DNA from: Bradyrhizobium sp. LTSP849
GTDB taxonomy: Bacteria > Pseudomonadota > Alphaproteobacteria > Rhizobiales > Xanthobacteraceae
Length of the DNA: 64,000 bases
Reading direction: 5' to 3'
Assembly: GCF_000938255.1 (NCBI RefSeq)
Contig: NZ_JYMR01000018.1
Coordinates: forward strand, 62,001 to 126,000
The position numbers and the translations under genes are program-made. Positions 54,203-63,214 of the stretch are shown piece by piece. The notes below the pieces were generated by a model. That model did no database searches, was not told the DNA's origin, and saw only the letters and a program-made list of their open reading frames with translations. The first letter of the stretch is position 1. Each line of letters starts with the position of its first letter.

Positions 54203-55051
54203 TTACGATTTCGACCCGGTCGGGGGCACCGTATAGCGCGTTGCGTGGCTGCCGACGAGGGCCGTGGAGCGCACCGAGGCCCCCGCTTCGATCAGGGCAG
54301 CCTTGATCTTGTCGATGCTGCTCGCGGCTGTGACCGAGACCAGCAGCGCCGCGCCATCGAAGGCGGTATCGGGCACCGCCACGATCTCGGCGAGCGGCGA
54401 CAGCGCCCGCGCGACCTCGGCGTTCCACCCCGAGACGCGCACGCTGAAGGTCTCGACCTCCGTCACCAGGGCGCTGTCGGCGACGCGCGAGATCGCGAAC
54501 ACAGGCAGTGCGGCCGGATGGTCGGCGCGCTCGACGAAAGGCAGCCGCGCGATGATTTTTGGCGCGCCTTCCTCCTCCAGCTCCAGCCACCACGGCGTGT
54601 GGCTGGAGGTCGCCGAGACCAGCGCCAGATCGCCCTTGGATTTCGCCACCGCCTCGACCGCGGCCTGCGCGCTGAAATGCGCGACGTAGGGCACGGTGAA
54701 GCCGAAATGGAAGCGGACGGAATCGCGCATTGCAGGCTCGCTCACCGCGATGTCGGCATGCACCGAGAATGGCGCCTGGACGTAGGTGAAGGTCGCGATG
54801 ATGACGCGCCAGATGCTCTCGACCGTGTCGAGCGGCAGGATGCCGCGATGGCGCTGGACGATATGGCGCATCATGTCGGCCTCGCGCGCCGGACGGAACG
54901 CGGAGCCGATCTCCTGGGTCTGCTTCACCTGGATCAGGCGGTCGATGATGTCGCCGCGTTGCATCAGCAGGCGATGCATGCCCTCGTCGATCGCGTCGAT
55001 CTCCTTGCGCAGTTCCTGCAACGATGGTGGCGCGGGCGGACGTTGGGACAT
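54203..55051 (-). CDS. chorismate mutase with C-terminal extension
   Basis: A 282-residue protein. Residues 10-95 form an AroQ-type all-helical chorismate mutase domain (LQELRKEIDAIDEGMHRLLMQRGDII, with the expected Arg and Lys residues). Residues 100-282 look like a two-lobe prephenate-dehydratase-like fold, but the catalytic Thr-Arg-Phe motif is not visible. It makes prephenate, which the downstream genes turn into tyrosine or phenylalanine precursors. hisC and the dehydrogenase gene follow within 35 bases, so the three form one operon. Confidence 0.85.
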   Translation of the reverse strand: MSQRPPAPPSLQELRKEIDAIDEGMHRLLMQRGDIIDRLIQVKQTQEIGSAFRPAREADMMRHIVQRHRGILPLDTVESIWRVIIATFTYVQAPFSVHADIAVSEPAMRDSVRFHFGFTVPYVAHFSAQAAVEAVAKSKGDLALVSATSSHTPWWLELEEEGAPKIIARLPFVERADHPAALPVFAISRVADSALVTEVETFSVRVSGWNAEVARALSPLAEIVAVPDTAFDGAALLVSVTAASSIDKIKAALIEAGASVRSTALVGSHATRYTVPPTGSKS

Positions 55052-55214
55052 ATCTGTGAGGCGCTGTTGAGAGGTGGTCCAATGCGGATCAGCAAGCGCC
55101 GGATCCGCTGCGGTTGAGGCTCTGATTAGGCAGGATGGGCCGCGAAAGCAAAGAGAAATGAGGGCCTTTTTCGCCGACGGCGGAGGGGTGAATTTGGCTC
55201 ATCCGGACCGTGAC

Positions 55215-55243
55215 TTGACGAAAACCGTCCGAGCCAGTAGATT
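55215..55243 (+). promoter_or_regulatory. sigma-70-type promoter for metXW
   Basis: TTGACG at 55215-55220 and TAGATT at 55238-55243 are separated by 17 bases. Transcription would start near 55250, only a few bases before the riboswitch aptamer, which strengthens the call. Confidence 0.7.
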
Positions 55244-55251
55244 TTGCCCGT

Positions 55252-55306
55252 TCCGTGGTCATTTGAGCCGGCCGGCTTGCAGCCACGTTAAAAAAATCGC
55301 TAAACA
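55252..55306 (+). promoter_or_regulatory. SAM-II (metA) riboswitch aptamer
   Basis: The conserved SAM-II layout is present: CGTGGT at 55254-55259, ATTTG at 55261-55265, a GC-rich segment, CTTGCAGCCACG (55276-55287) whose CCACG pairs with the first CGTGG, GTTAAA, and the 3' TCGCTAAA (55297-55304) that forms the pseudoknot. This S-adenosylmethionine-binding RNA is typical of alphaproteobacterial methionine genes and lies ahead of metX. It should lower metXW expression when SAM is plentiful. Confidence 0.93.
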
Positions 55307-55332
55307 GGCCGGGGACGCTTTCGATCCCGGCC
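55307..55332 (+). other. hairpin competing with the metX terminator
   Basis: GGCCGGG at 55307-55313 pairs with CCCGGCC at 55326-55332. The second strand is also the first strand of the terminator at 55326-55359, so the two hairpins exclude each other. It is a candidate antiterminator of the riboswitch. Confidence 0.6.
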
Positions 55333-55359
55333 GAACCTATCGTTCAGGCCGGGTTTTTT
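55326..55359 (+). terminator. intrinsic terminator of the SAM-II leader
   Basis: CCCGGCCGAAC (55326-55336) pairs with GTTC-A-GGCCGGG (55342-55353, one bulged A) over a five-base loop, then six T (55354-55359). It lies 20 bases after the aptamer and 58 bases before the metX ATG, as expected of a premature terminator. Confidence 0.88.
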
Positions 55360-55417
55360 ATGGCCTGATGTCAGTGGCGATCTGAAGTCCGATCGCAAAC
55401 GAGGACGATGGTCAGAG

Positions 55418-56620
55418 ATGGTTGGCGTCAAGTCGATTCCCAGTCCCGCGATCAGTGCCGATGAACGGTCGCATGAGGTAGATCATCCGAGCTCGCTCGT
55501 CGCGCATTTCGGCGCCGATCAGCCGCTGCGGCTCGATTGCGGCATCGATCTCTCGCCGTTCCAGATCGCCTACCAGACCTACGGCGAACTCAATGCCGAT
55601 CGCTCGAACGCGATCCTGATCTGTCATGCGCTGACCGGCGACCAGCACGTCGCCAATGTGCACCCCGTCACCGGCAAGCCCGGCTGGTGGGAAACTTTGG
55701 TCGGCGCGGGCCGACCGCTCGATCCGAGCCAGTACTTCGTGATCTGCGCCAACGTCATTGGCGGCTGCATGGGCTCGACCGGACCTGCCTCGATCAATCC
55801 GGCGACCGGCAAGGTGTGGGGCCTCGATTTCCCAGTCATCACCATCCCCGACATGGTCCGCGCGCAGGCGATGCTGATCGACCGGCTCGGCATCGACACG
55901 CTGTTTGCAGTCGTCGGCGGCTCGATGGGCGGCATGCAGGTGCTGCAATGGACCGCGGCCTATCCGCAGCGCGTGTTCTCCGCGCTCGCGATTGCCTGCT
56001 CGACGCGGCACTCGGCGCAGAACATCGCATTCCACGAGTTGGGTCGCCAGGCCGTGATGGCCGATCCCGACTGGCACAATGGCGGTTACGCCGACCATGG
56101 CCTCCATCCGCATCGCGGCCTCGCCGTGGCGCGCATGGCCGCGCACATCACCTATCTTTCGGACGCGGCGCTGCATCGCAAGTTCGGACGGCGCATGCAG
56201 GATCGCGAGCTGCCGACCTTCTCGTTCGACGCCGACTTCCAGGTCGAGAGCTATCTGCGCTACCAGGGCTCGTCTTTCGTCGAGCGCTTCGATGCCAATT
56301 CCTATCTCTATCTGACCCGCGCGATGGATTATTTTGACATCGCCGGCGATCATGGCGGCGTGCTGGCAAAGGCGTTCGCGGGCATCCAGACCCGCTTCTG
56401 CGTGGTCTCCTTCACCAGCGACTGGCTGTTCCCGACCTCGGAATCGCGCGCGCTGGTGCATGCGCTGAATGCGTCGAGCGCGCGGGTGTCGTTTGCCGAG
56501 ATCGAGACCGATCGCGGCCACGATGCCTTCCTGCTCGACGTGCCCGAATTCCTCGATATCTCCCGCGCCTTCCTGCAATCGGCAGGCAAGGCGCGCGGGC
56601 TCACTGGCAAGAATGGCTAA
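55418..56620 (+). CDS. metX: homoserine O-acetyltransferase
   Basis: A 400-residue alpha/beta hydrolase-fold acyltransferase. The nucleophile is Ser169 in [18 protein letters not shown] and the C-terminal DRGHDAFL with the catalytic His are typical of MetX. It makes O-acetyl- (or O-succinyl-) homoserine, the first specific step of methionine synthesis. It is preceded by a SAM-II riboswitch and a terminator, and followed after 15 bases by metW, the usual alphaproteobacterial pair. Confidence 0.94.
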   Translation: MVGVKSIPSPAISADERSHEVDHPSSLVAHFGADQPLRLDCGIDLSPFQIAYQTYGELNADRSNAILICHALTGDQHVANVHPVTGKPGWWETLVGAGRPLDPSQYFVICANVIGGCMGSTGPASINPATGKVWGLDFPVITIPDMVRAQAMLIDRLGIDTLFAVVGGSMGGMQVLQWTAAYPQRVFSALAIACSTRHSAQNIAFHELGRQAVMADPDWHNGGYADHGLHPHRGLAVARMAAHITYLSDAALHRKFGRRMQDRELPTFSFDADFQVESYLRYQGSSFVERFDANSYLYLTRAMDYFDIAGDHGGVLAKAFAGIQTRFCVVSFTSDWLFPTSESRALVHALNASSARVSFAEIETDRGHDAFLLDVPEFLDISRAFLQSAGKARGLTGKNG

Positions 56621-56635
56621 CAAGGACGGCTAGCG

Positions 56636-57298
56636 ATGTCTGTACAGGAAGTGCTGCCGCTGGGCGGCCTCTCGACTGAACAGTCGGGGCAGTTTCGCGC
56701 CGACCATTTGCTGGTCGCCGGGATGGTCAAGGCCGGCTCGAAAGTGCTCGACGTCGGCTGCGGCGACGGCGATCTGCTTCAGATCCTGGAGACCCGCGGC
56801 ATCGACGGGCGCGGCATCGAGCTGTCGCGCGAGGGCGTCAACCGCTGCGTCGCCAAGGGCCTTGCGGTGGTGCAGGGCGATGCCGACACCGACCTGATCA
56901 ACTATCCCGACGATGCCTTCGACTATGTAATCCTGTCGCAGACGCTTCAGGCGACGCGCCAGCCCAAGGTCGTGCTGGAGAATCTGCTGCGCATCGGCCG
57001 CCGCGCCATCGTGTCGTTCCCGAATTTCGGTTTCTGGAAGATGCGCCTTCAACTCCTGATCGGCGGTCACATGCCGCGCACGGAGAATCTGCCGGCCAGC
57101 TGGTACGACACCGCCAACATCCACTTCTGCACCATCAAGGATTTCGTCGAGCTCTGCGACGCCATCGGCGTCAAGATGGAGCGCGCCGAAGCGCTCGACC
57201 TCTACGGCCGCCCGCTGCGGCTGCGGATGCCGTGGTGGGTGTGGAATCTGTTCGGCGAGCAGGGCGTGTTTTTGCTCACACGCGGGCAGGGAAAGTAG
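56636..57298 (+). CDS. metW: methionine biosynthesis protein MetW
   Basis: A 220-residue protein with a class-I SAM-dependent methyltransferase fold; the SAM-binding motif VLDVGCGDGDLLQIL is intact, followed by a Gly-rich RGIELSREGV strand. MetW is needed with MetX for efficient acetylation of homoserine in several proteobacteria, and its SAM binding may be regulatory. An AAGGA precedes the ATG. The metXW message ends near a repeat element. Confidence 0.93.
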   Translation: MSVQEVLPLGGLSTEQSGQFRADHLLVAGMVKAGSKVLDVGCGDGDLLQILETRGIDGRGIELSREGVNRCVAKGLAVVQGDADTDLINYPDDAFDYVILSQTLQATRQPKVVLENLLRIGRRAIVSFPNFGFWKMRLQLLIGGHMPRTENLPASWYDTANIHFCTIKDFVELCDAIGVKMERAEALDLYGRPLRLRMPWWVWNLFGEQGVFLLTRGQGK

Positions 57299-57325
57299 CT
57301 TCTCGTTATTGCGAGTGTAAGCGGC

Positions 57326-57414
57326 CGTAGCCCGGATGGAGCGCAGCGCAATCCGGGGCAGGTCAGGCCGCGTTCAAGAAACCCAGATTACGCTTTCGCT
57401 CCATCCGGGCTACG
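57326..57414. repeat. CGTAGCCCGGAT family paired inverted repeat, copy 2
   Basis: CGTAGCCCGGATGGAGCG at 57326 on and its complement ending at 57414 bracket an 89-base element, with a further ATCCGGG-type arm inside. The family matches the single hairpin at 49442-49478. It lies between metW and the convergent alpha/beta hydrolase gene. Confidence 0.75.
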
Positions 57415-57442
57415 CGATGGAGTGTGAGGCAACGCCGTCGCG

Positions 57443-58306
57443 CTAATGCGCCGCCAGCGACCTCGGATCGCGCACTGGCCATCGCCCAGCTTCCACCAGC
57501 GTGACGAACCGCGCCACCGTCTCGTTGAACAGCGCGGGCTCTTCCAGATTGAGCACATGGCCCGACTTCGGGAACATCGCGAGCCCCGCCGCCGGCAGAT
57601 GCTTCTTCAGGAACAGGCTCGCCCCGACACACGGATCATCTTCGTCGCCGCAGATGATCAGCGCGGGCGTGGAGGCGCGTCTGATCGCATCGGTCAAATT
57701 GTAGATCGAGGGGCGGCCGCCCTGGAAGCCGCACATCGTGTTGGCCGATCCCTTGGCATCGTGCCGCGCCAGCGCGGCGTAGAAATCGGCGTGGCCGCGC
57801 GGGTCTTTCACCAGGAAGGGAATCCGGCTCGGCGCCTCGCGCGTGACTTTTGCCACTTCAGCGGAGCCGAGCGTCTCGAACTGTTCGGCATTGGCGCGGC
57901 ACTGCTTGCGCCAGGCGTCGAGAGTTTCGAGCTCCGAGCCGGAGCCGACACCAGCGAGCGTCATCGACAGCGCGCGCTGCGGCGCGTTCAATCCGATCTG
58001 AAGCGATGAATAGGCGCCCATTGAGAGACCGACGAGATGCGCGCGATCGATCTTGAGATGATCGAGCACGGCAAGCGCATCGGTGTAGAAATGCGTGTAG
58101 CTGTAGACCTCGCCATCAGGCACATCTGACGGCGTGTAGCCGCGCGCCGAATAGGTGATGCAGCGGTGGCCGCGGGAAAAATAACGCATCTGCGGCTCCC
58201 AATTGGTGTAGTCGGCCGCGAATTCGTGCAGAAAAATTATCGGCGTTCCCTGACCCGCCTCTTCGAAATAGATGCGGACATCGTCCCTGGTCGTGGCGTG
58301 GGGCAT
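57443..58306 (-). CDS. alpha/beta hydrolase, enol-lactonase-like
   Basis: A 287-residue alpha/beta hydrolase. FLHEFAADYTNWEPQ gives the oxyanion region, GLSMGAYSSLQ the nucleophile elbow, CGDEDDPC the acid and SGHVLNLEEP the base His. The pattern fits 3-oxoadipate enol-lactonase and related esterases; substrate unknown. The ATG at 58306 has GAGGGA eight bases upstream; ten more in-frame codons upstream are less likely. Confidence 0.87.
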   Translation of the reverse strand: MPHATTRDDVRIYFEEAGQGTPIIFLHEFAADYTNWEPQMRYFSRGHRCITYSARGYTPSDVPDGEVYSYTHFYTDALAVLDHLKIDRAHLVGLSMGAYSSLQIGLNAPQRALSMTLAGVGSGSELETLDAWRKQCRANAEQFETLGSAEVAKVTREAPSRIPFLVKDPRGHADFYAALARHDAKGSANTMCGFQGGRPSIYNLTDAIRRASTPALIICGDEDDPCVGASLFLKKHLPAAGLAMFPKSGHVLNLEEPALFNETVARFVTLVEAGRWPVRDPRSLAAH

Positions 58307-58541
58307 TAACTGTTTCCCTCTCTTGAAGCCGTACATAGAGGATCGCAGTTAATGCTGTTGTCCGCAATGCGGCAGCGTCAGACCAGCATCGACACAAAAT
58401 CATCGCAACAATTCCCCGAAGCGTTAATTAGCGCCGCCGCGCGGCGTCTTGTTCTCGCCACATCCGGACGCTTTACGGCCTCACGGATGTCGGTCACCGC
58501 ACGGGCCGACGGGAACTGGGGGTGTCAACGAAGGATGAAGA

Positions 58542-59339
58542 ATGTTCGAGTTGTTTGCGTCTCGCCTGTCGCGTTGTGTTATCGCGCTGGCGCTCTTCTT
58601 TGCGGCGGTGGCCGTGGTCACCTCTCCAGCGTCAGCACGATCTCATCGTCATAGCGCTCAGCGGCACGCCTACGTGCATCACGCCGCGTACTCAGCCCAG
58701 CGATATCATCACTACCGGCACCATGCGCGCGGCTCGCGCTTCGAGCGCAGCGCCGCGCAATTGCAGGCGAGCGGGTTCATGAATACGCAGGCCAGCTACG
58801 ATCCGAATGCCAATAGCGGCAGCATGGGTAGCATGCACTACGCGGGCGGTGGTGACATGGTCATCGGCGGAAACACCAGTCGCGCTGGCAATATGAGCCG
58901 CGCTCGTAACATGAGCTACGCTGTTAACAAGAGCAGCGCTGGCGACGTTGGGAGCGCGGGCAACATGGCCATGAGCAGCGGCTTCGGCGGTGGATCGGGC
59001 CTCGTGTCCGAGGCGCGCCGCTATGTCGGCGGCAATCCGACCGGGCGCGGCAGCCTGTGGTGCGCACGCTTCATGAACATGGTGCTTGAGAAGACCGGCC
59101 ACCATGGCACCGGATCGGACATGGCGAATTCGTTTGCGCATTACGGCACGCGTGTCTCGGGTCCGCAGGTCGGAGCCATCGCGGTCATGTCGCGGGGCGG
59201 CCGGGGCGGCCATGTCGGCATCATCACCGGCGTCGATGCGCAGGGCAATCCGATCATGATCTCCGGCAACAACGGCAATCGCGTCCGCGAAGCGCCGATC
59301 TCGCGCGGCCGGATCTATGCGTATGTGATGCCGAATTGA
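58542..59339 (+). CDS. secreted CHAP-domain (TIGR02594-like) protein with low-complexity linker
   Basis: A 265-residue exported protein: signal peptide (about 1-33), a His/Arg-rich segment (RHSAQRHAYVHHAAY), a Ser/Ala/Gly/Asn-rich linker with irregular repeats such as AGNMSRARNMS, and a C-terminal CHAP/NlpC-like domain from about residue 150. The catalytic Cys is in LWCARFMN and His in GGHVGIITG; an Asn follows in SGNNGN. CHAP domains cut peptidoglycan peptides or amides; related TIGR02594 proteins occur in many Rhizobiales. GAAGGATGAAG precedes the ATG. Cell-wall turnover is the likely role. Confidence 0.82.
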   Translation: MFELFASRLSRCVIALALFFAAVAVVTSPASARSHRHSAQRHAYVHHAAYSAQRYHHYRHHARGSRFERSAAQLQASGFMNTQASYDPNANSGSMGSMHYAGGGDMVIGGNTSRAGNMSRARNMSYAVNKSSAGDVGSAGNMAMSSGFGGGSGLVSEARRYVGGNPTGRGSLWCARFMNMVLEKTGHHGTGSDMANSFAHYGTRVSGPQVGAIAVMSRGGRGGHVGIITGVDAQGNPIMISGNNGNRVREAPISRGRIYAYVMPN

Positions 59340-59353
59340 CGGAGTGACGCTGC

Positions 59354-59452
59354 CGTAGGGTGGGCAAAGGCGCGCAAGCGCCGTGCCCACCAACGGCCTA
59401 TCAACGTCCGAGGACCAGAATGGTGGGCACGCTTCGCTTTGCCCACCCTACG
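59354..59452. repeat. paired inverted repeat, TAGGGTGGGC family, copy 2
   Basis: CGTAGGGTGGGC at 59354-59365 and GCCCACCCTACG ending at 59452 bracket a 99-base element almost the same in its arms as 32005-32105. It ends five bases before the stop of the convergent MOSC-domain gene. Confidence 0.75.
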
Positions 59453-59456
59453 AAGC

Positions 59457-60245
59457 TCACACCAGCGTCGGCTCTTCCACCGCAATCGCATCCCCCACAC
59501 CAATCTCACCATCAGCGATCACCTCGGCATAGATGCCGCAATCCATATGGCCGAGGTTGCGCGACAGCGTGGGCGGGATTTCGAGATCGCGCTTGGCGGT
59601 CTCTGGGTCGACGTTGACGGCCGGGCAGCGGACGATGCGCTTGACCACCTTCAGCCGGGCCTGCCCGATCGCGAGCGTCTCTCCGACCAGGTCGAGCTCG
59701 GACCAGGCCGGCCAGCCCTTGACGTAAAGGTTGGCGCGGAAGCGCAGGGGATGCACGGCGGCCCCGCCAAGCATGGTCTCGATGGCGCGGACGCTGGCGA
59801 GATTGATGATCGACACGACCTTGCGGGCGACGTCGGAAAAGCTGTGGTCGCGGCCGGACAGGACCTTGGGTGGACCCTTCAGCTCCGGCTGAAAATTCTC
59901 CGTGAAATAGTTCTCGATGGCCGAGCGGCCGGCGACGGTCTCGAGATCGCCGCTGGCGACGATTTGGCCGTCCTTGCGAATGGTCAGGCGGTTGGTCGCC
60001 TCCTCGAACCGGCTATCGAGCGAAGCCAGCCGCTCATTGCGCGCCAGCATCAGAAACTGGATTTTCGGCTTCCATGCCGGCGCCTCCGGGTCGAACCCGC
60101 TTGGGCCGTTCTCGATGGCGTAGCGGCGATCGGCGGGCAGGGTCTCCCCTCGCCTCAAGGGAACACGGGGCAGGGGTTCCGGCGTCAGGCCCTTGATCGG
60201 GTAGCGGTAGAGGCCGGTAATCTCGGCGGTATGGCTGGATGTCAT
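59457..60245 (-). CDS. MOSC-domain protein
   Basis: A 262-residue protein with an N-terminal MOSC_N beta-barrel (ITGLYRYPIKGLTPEPL) and a C-terminal MOSC domain. MOSC proteins carry sulfur for molybdenum-cofactor enzymes or reduce hydroxylated compounds (mARC/YcbX). The position of the conserved Cys in VxRCPAVNVDPE (about residue 206) matches the sulfur/molybdenum ligand. It is divergent from clpB. Confidence 0.85.
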   Translation of the reverse strand: MTSSHTAEITGLYRYPIKGLTPEPLPRVPLRRGETLPADRRYAIENGPSGFDPEAPAWKPKIQFLMLARNERLASLDSRFEEATNRLTIRKDGQIVASGDLETVAGRSAIENYFTENFQPELKGPPKVLSGRDHSFSDVARKVVSIINLASVRAIETMLGGAAVHPLRFRANLYVKGWPAWSELDLVGETLAIGQARLKVVKRIVRCPAVNVDPETAKRDLEIPPTLSRNLGHMDCGIYAEVIADGEIGVGDAIAVEEPTLV

Positions 60246-60316
60246 AGCGCAAATTAAGGGATTCGACCGGTCCGCGCCAAGCAGGCTAACCCGCGCACGA
60301 AATTGTGAACTCGCCT

Positions 60317-60347
60317 CTTCCAGTCCGAAGGCACGCTTCCCACATCT
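60317..60347 (+). promoter_or_regulatory. possible sigma-32-like promoter of clpB
   Basis: CTTCCAG at 60317-60323 and CCACATCT at 60340-60347 are 16 bases apart; the second box agrees well with the heat-shock -10 CCCCATnT, the first only partly with CTTGAAA. Weak evidence, offered because clpB is normally under heat-shock control. Confidence 0.3.
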
Positions 60348-60487
60348 GGGTCAGGCCGGCGCCAGCGCCGACTGATAACGACCGCTGCCGGTTGAGGAAT
60401 GTCAACGCGGCAAACGGAAACCCAATGAAGATGCCGTTTGGAGTGCCTTAGGGGCTCCAGGGGCAGGCCGAGGGAAAGAAAAGACAT

Positions 60488-63127
60488 ATGAACATCGAGA
60501 AGTATACCGAACGCTCCAGGGGCTTCATCCAGTCCGCGCAGTCGCTTGCAGTGCGCGAGGGGCACCAGCAGTTTTCGACCCTGCACCTCCTGAAAGTCCT
60601 GCTGGACGACAGCGAGGGGCTGGCCGGCGGTCTGATCGACCGCGCCGGAGGTAATTCGCGCGCAATTCTGAAAACGACCGAGGACGCCCTGAGCAAGGTG
60701 CCGAAGGTCTCTGGCGGTGGCGCCGGGCAGATCTATCTGGCGCCGGAACTCGCCCGCACCTTCGATGCCGCTGAAAAGGCCGGCGAGAAGGCTGGCGACA
60801 GCTTTGTCACCGTCGAGCGGCTGCTGCTCGGGCTCGCACTGGAAAAGAACAGCGAGGCCGGCGCGATCCTCAGCAAGGGCGGGGTGACCCCGCAAAACCT
60901 CAATGCGGCAATCGAGGCGCTGCGCAAGGGCCGCACGGCTGACTCGGCGACCGCCGAGAACGCCTATGACGCGCTGAAGAAATACGCTCGCGACCTGACC
61001 CAGGCGGCGCGCGACGGCAAGCTCGATCCGGTCATCGGTCGCGACGAGGAGATCCGCCGCACCATCCAGGTGCTGTCGCGCCGGACCAAGAACAATCCCG
61101 TCCTGATCGGCGAGCCCGGCGTCGGCAAGACCGCCATCGCCGAGGGCCTGGCGCTGCGCATCGTCAATGGCGACGTGCCGGAAAGCCTCAAGGACAAGAA
61201 GCTGCTCTCGCTCGATCTCGGGGCGCTGATTGCCGGCGCGAAGTACCGCGGCGAATTCGAGGAGCGGCTGAAGGCCGTATTGCAGGAGGTAACTTCTGCT
61301 GAAGGCGGTATCATCCTGTTCATCGACGAAATGCACACGCTGATCGGCGCCGGCAAGGGCGACGGCGCGATGGACGCGTCCAACCTGCTCAAGCCGGCGC
61401 TTGCGCGCGGCGAGCTGCATTGCATCGGCGCGACCACGCTCGACGAGTACCGGAAGCATGTCGAGAAGGACGCGGCGCTGGCGCGGCGCTTCCAGCCGAT
61501 CTTCGTCAGTGAGCCCACGGTCGAGGACACGATCTCCATTCTGCGCGGGCTGAAGGACAAGTACGAACAGCACCACGGCGTGCGGATCACTGATTCCGCG
61601 CTCGTGGCCGCCACCACGCTGTCCAACCGCTACATCACCGATCGCTTCCTGCCGGACAAGGCGATCGACCTCATGGATGAGGCCGCCGCGCGGCTGAAAA
61701 TGCAGGTCGATTCCAAGCCGGAGGAACTCGATTCGATGGATCGGGAAATCATCCGGCTGAAGATCGAACAGGAAGCGCTGAAGAAGGAAAGCGATGCCGG
61801 CTCCAAGTCCCGTCTCCAGACGCTGGAGAAGGAGCTTGCCGAGCTCGAGGAGAAGTCGGCGGCGCTGACGTCGCGCTGGAGCGCGGAGAAGAACAAGCTC
61901 TCTGACGCCCAGAAGCTGAAGGCGGAGCTTGATGGTTTGCGCGTCGATCTTGCGAATGCCCAGCGGCGCGGCGAATTCCAGAAGGCCGGCGAGCTGGCCT
62001 ATGGCCGGATCCCCGAGCTCGAGAAGCAGCTTGCCGATATCGAGGCCAAAGAGAACTCCGGCGAGATGATGGAGGAGGCGGTCACCGCCAATCACATCGC
62101 GCAGGTGGTCTCGCGCTGGACCGGCGTGCCCGTCGACAAGATGCTGGAAGGCGAGAAAGAGAAGCTCCTCAGGATGGAGGAGCAGCTCGGACAGCGCGTC
62201 GTCGGCCAGAGCGAGGCCGTACATGCGGTTGCGACCGCGGTGCGCCGTTCGCGCGCGGGCCTCCAGGACCCCAACCGGCCGATGGGCTCGTTCATGTTCT
62301 TGGGCCCCACCGGCGTCGGCAAGACCGAGCTGACCAAGGCGCTCGCGGAGTATCTCTTCAACGACGAGACCGCGATGGTTCGCCTCGACATGTCCGAATA
62401 CATGGAGAAGCACTCGGTCTCGCGGCTGATCGGCGCGCCTCCGGGCTATGTCGGTTATGATGAGGGTGGTGCGCTCACCGAGGCGGTGCGGCGTCGGCCT
62501 TACCAGGTGGTGCTGTTCGACGAGATCGAGAAGGCGCATCCGGACGTGTTCAACGTCCTGTTGCAGGTGCTCGACGATGGCCGCCTGACCGATGGCCAGG
62601 GACGTACCGTCGATTTCCGCAACACGCTGATCATCATGACCTCGAACCTCGGTTCGGAGTATTTGGTGAATCAACCGGAAGGCGAAGACACGTCAGTCGT
62701 GCGCGAGCACGTGATGGCAACGGTGCGCGGACATTTCAGGCCGGAGTTTTTGAACCGTGTCGACGAGATCATCCTGTTCCATCGTCTCCAGAAGAGCGAG
62801 ATGGGCCGGATCGTTCAGATTCAGTTCGGCCGCCTCGAAAGGCTCCTGACCGATCGCAAGATCGTGCTGACGCTGGATGGCAAGGCGCGCGACTGGCTCG
62901 CGGAAAAGGGCTGGGATCCCGCCTACGGCGCAAGGCCGCTGAAGCGGGTGATCCAGCGTTACGTCCAGGATCCGCTCGCCGAGATGATCCTGGCCGGCGA
63001 TGTCAGGGACGGTGACAGCGTTGCGATCTCGTCCGAAGGCAACGTGCTGACCTTCAACGGCAAGGCGCCGCAGACCGCGGAGATCACCCAGTTCGACGCA
63101 CCGGTGTCGAAGCGGAAGTTGAACTGA
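60488..63127 (+). CDS. clpB: ATP-dependent disaggregase ClpB
   Basis: An 879-residue class-I Hsp100 ATPase. N-terminal Clp_N repeats (about 1-150), first AAA+ module with Walker A GEPGVGKT near 207, a long coiled-coil middle domain (about 400-525), second AAA+ module with Walker A GPTGVGKT near 606, and the C-terminal ClpB domain. With DnaK it rescues aggregated proteins after heat stress. GAGGGAAAG precedes the ATG. A strong terminator follows. Confidence 0.96.
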   Translation: MNIEKYTERSRGFIQSAQSLAVREGHQQFSTLHLLKVLLDDSEGLAGGLIDRAGGNSRAILKTTEDALSKVPKVSGGGAGQIYLAPELARTFDAAEKAGEKAGDSFVTVERLLLGLALEKNSEAGAILSKGGVTPQNLNAAIEALRKGRTADSATAENAYDALKKYARDLTQAARDGKLDPVIGRDEEIRRTIQVLSRRTKNNPVLIGEPGVGKTAIAEGLALRIVNGDVPESLKDKKLLSLDLGALIAGAKYRGEFEERLKAVLQEVTSAEGGIILFIDEMHTLIGAGKGDGAMDASNLLKPALARGELHCIGATTLDEYRKHVEKDAALARRFQPIFVSEPTVEDTISILRGLKDKYEQHHGVRITDSALVAATTLSNRYITDRFLPDKAIDLMDEAAARLKMQVDSKPEELDSMDREIIRLKIEQEALKKESDAGSKSRLQTLEKELAELEEKSAALTSRWSAEKNKLSDAQKLKAELDGLRVDLANAQRRGEFQKAGELAYGRIPELEKQLADIEAKENSGEMMEEAVTANHIAQVVSRWTGVPVDKMLEGEKEKLLRMEEQLGQRVVGQSEAVHAVATAVRRSRAGLQDPNRPMGSFMFLGPTGVGKTELTKALAEYLFNDETAMVRLDMSEYMEKHSVSRLIGAPPGYVGYDEGGALTEAVRRRPYQVVLFDEIEKAHPDVFNVLLQVLDDGRLTDGQGRTVDFRNTLIIMTSNLGSEYLVNQPEGEDTSVVREHVMATVRGHFRPEFLNRVDEIILFHRLQKSEMGRIVQIQFGRLERLLTDRKIVLTLDGKARDWLAEKGWDPAYGARPLKRVIQRYVQDPLAEMILAGDVRDGDSVAISSEGNVLTFNGKAPQTAEITQFDAPVSKRKLN

Positions 63128-63154
63128 GCGTAGGCACACACCGCAAAACGAGAA

Positions 63155-63190
63155 ACGCCCCGGAAGGCCATGCCTCTCCGGGGCGTTTTT
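63155..63190. terminator. bidirectional intrinsic terminator after clpB
   Basis: ACGCCCCGGA at 63155-63164 pairs with TCCGGGGCGT at 63177-63186 over a 12-base loop, with T5 on the plus side and an A-rich flank (AAAACGAGAAA) on the minus side. It can end both clpB and the convergent M23 gene. Confidence 0.88.
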
Positions 63191-63214
63191 CGACGTCGTA
63201 TGATCTGAAAAAAA

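Larger units (their letters stand above)
55052..55417. other. 366-base divergent region with promoter, riboswitch and terminator of metX
   Basis: Space between the chorismate mutase gene (minus) and metX (plus). From 55200 on it holds a promoter, a SAM-II aptamer and overlapping hairpins, listed separately. In 55052-55200 I see no gene or clear site apart from the unassigned minus-strand promoter. Confidence 0.7.

Noticed and set aside
39106..59452. Intergenic palindromes considered as insertion-sequence ends
   Set aside because: No transposase gene, no target duplication that I can see, and elements are only about 90-160 bases; REP/BIME-like repeats explain them.
60391..60406. GTTGA/TCAAC inverted repeat upstream of clpB considered as a CIRCE or ROSE-type heat-shock element
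   Set aside because: Arms are only five bases and do not match the CIRCE consensus; no ROSE-type Shine-Dalgarno pairing with the clpB AGGGAAAG is apparent.
60254..62674. An 806-codon open frame opposite clpB
   Set aside because: ClpB on the plus strand is certain; the minus frame is a mirror of its codon bias, without motifs or a convincing ribosome site.
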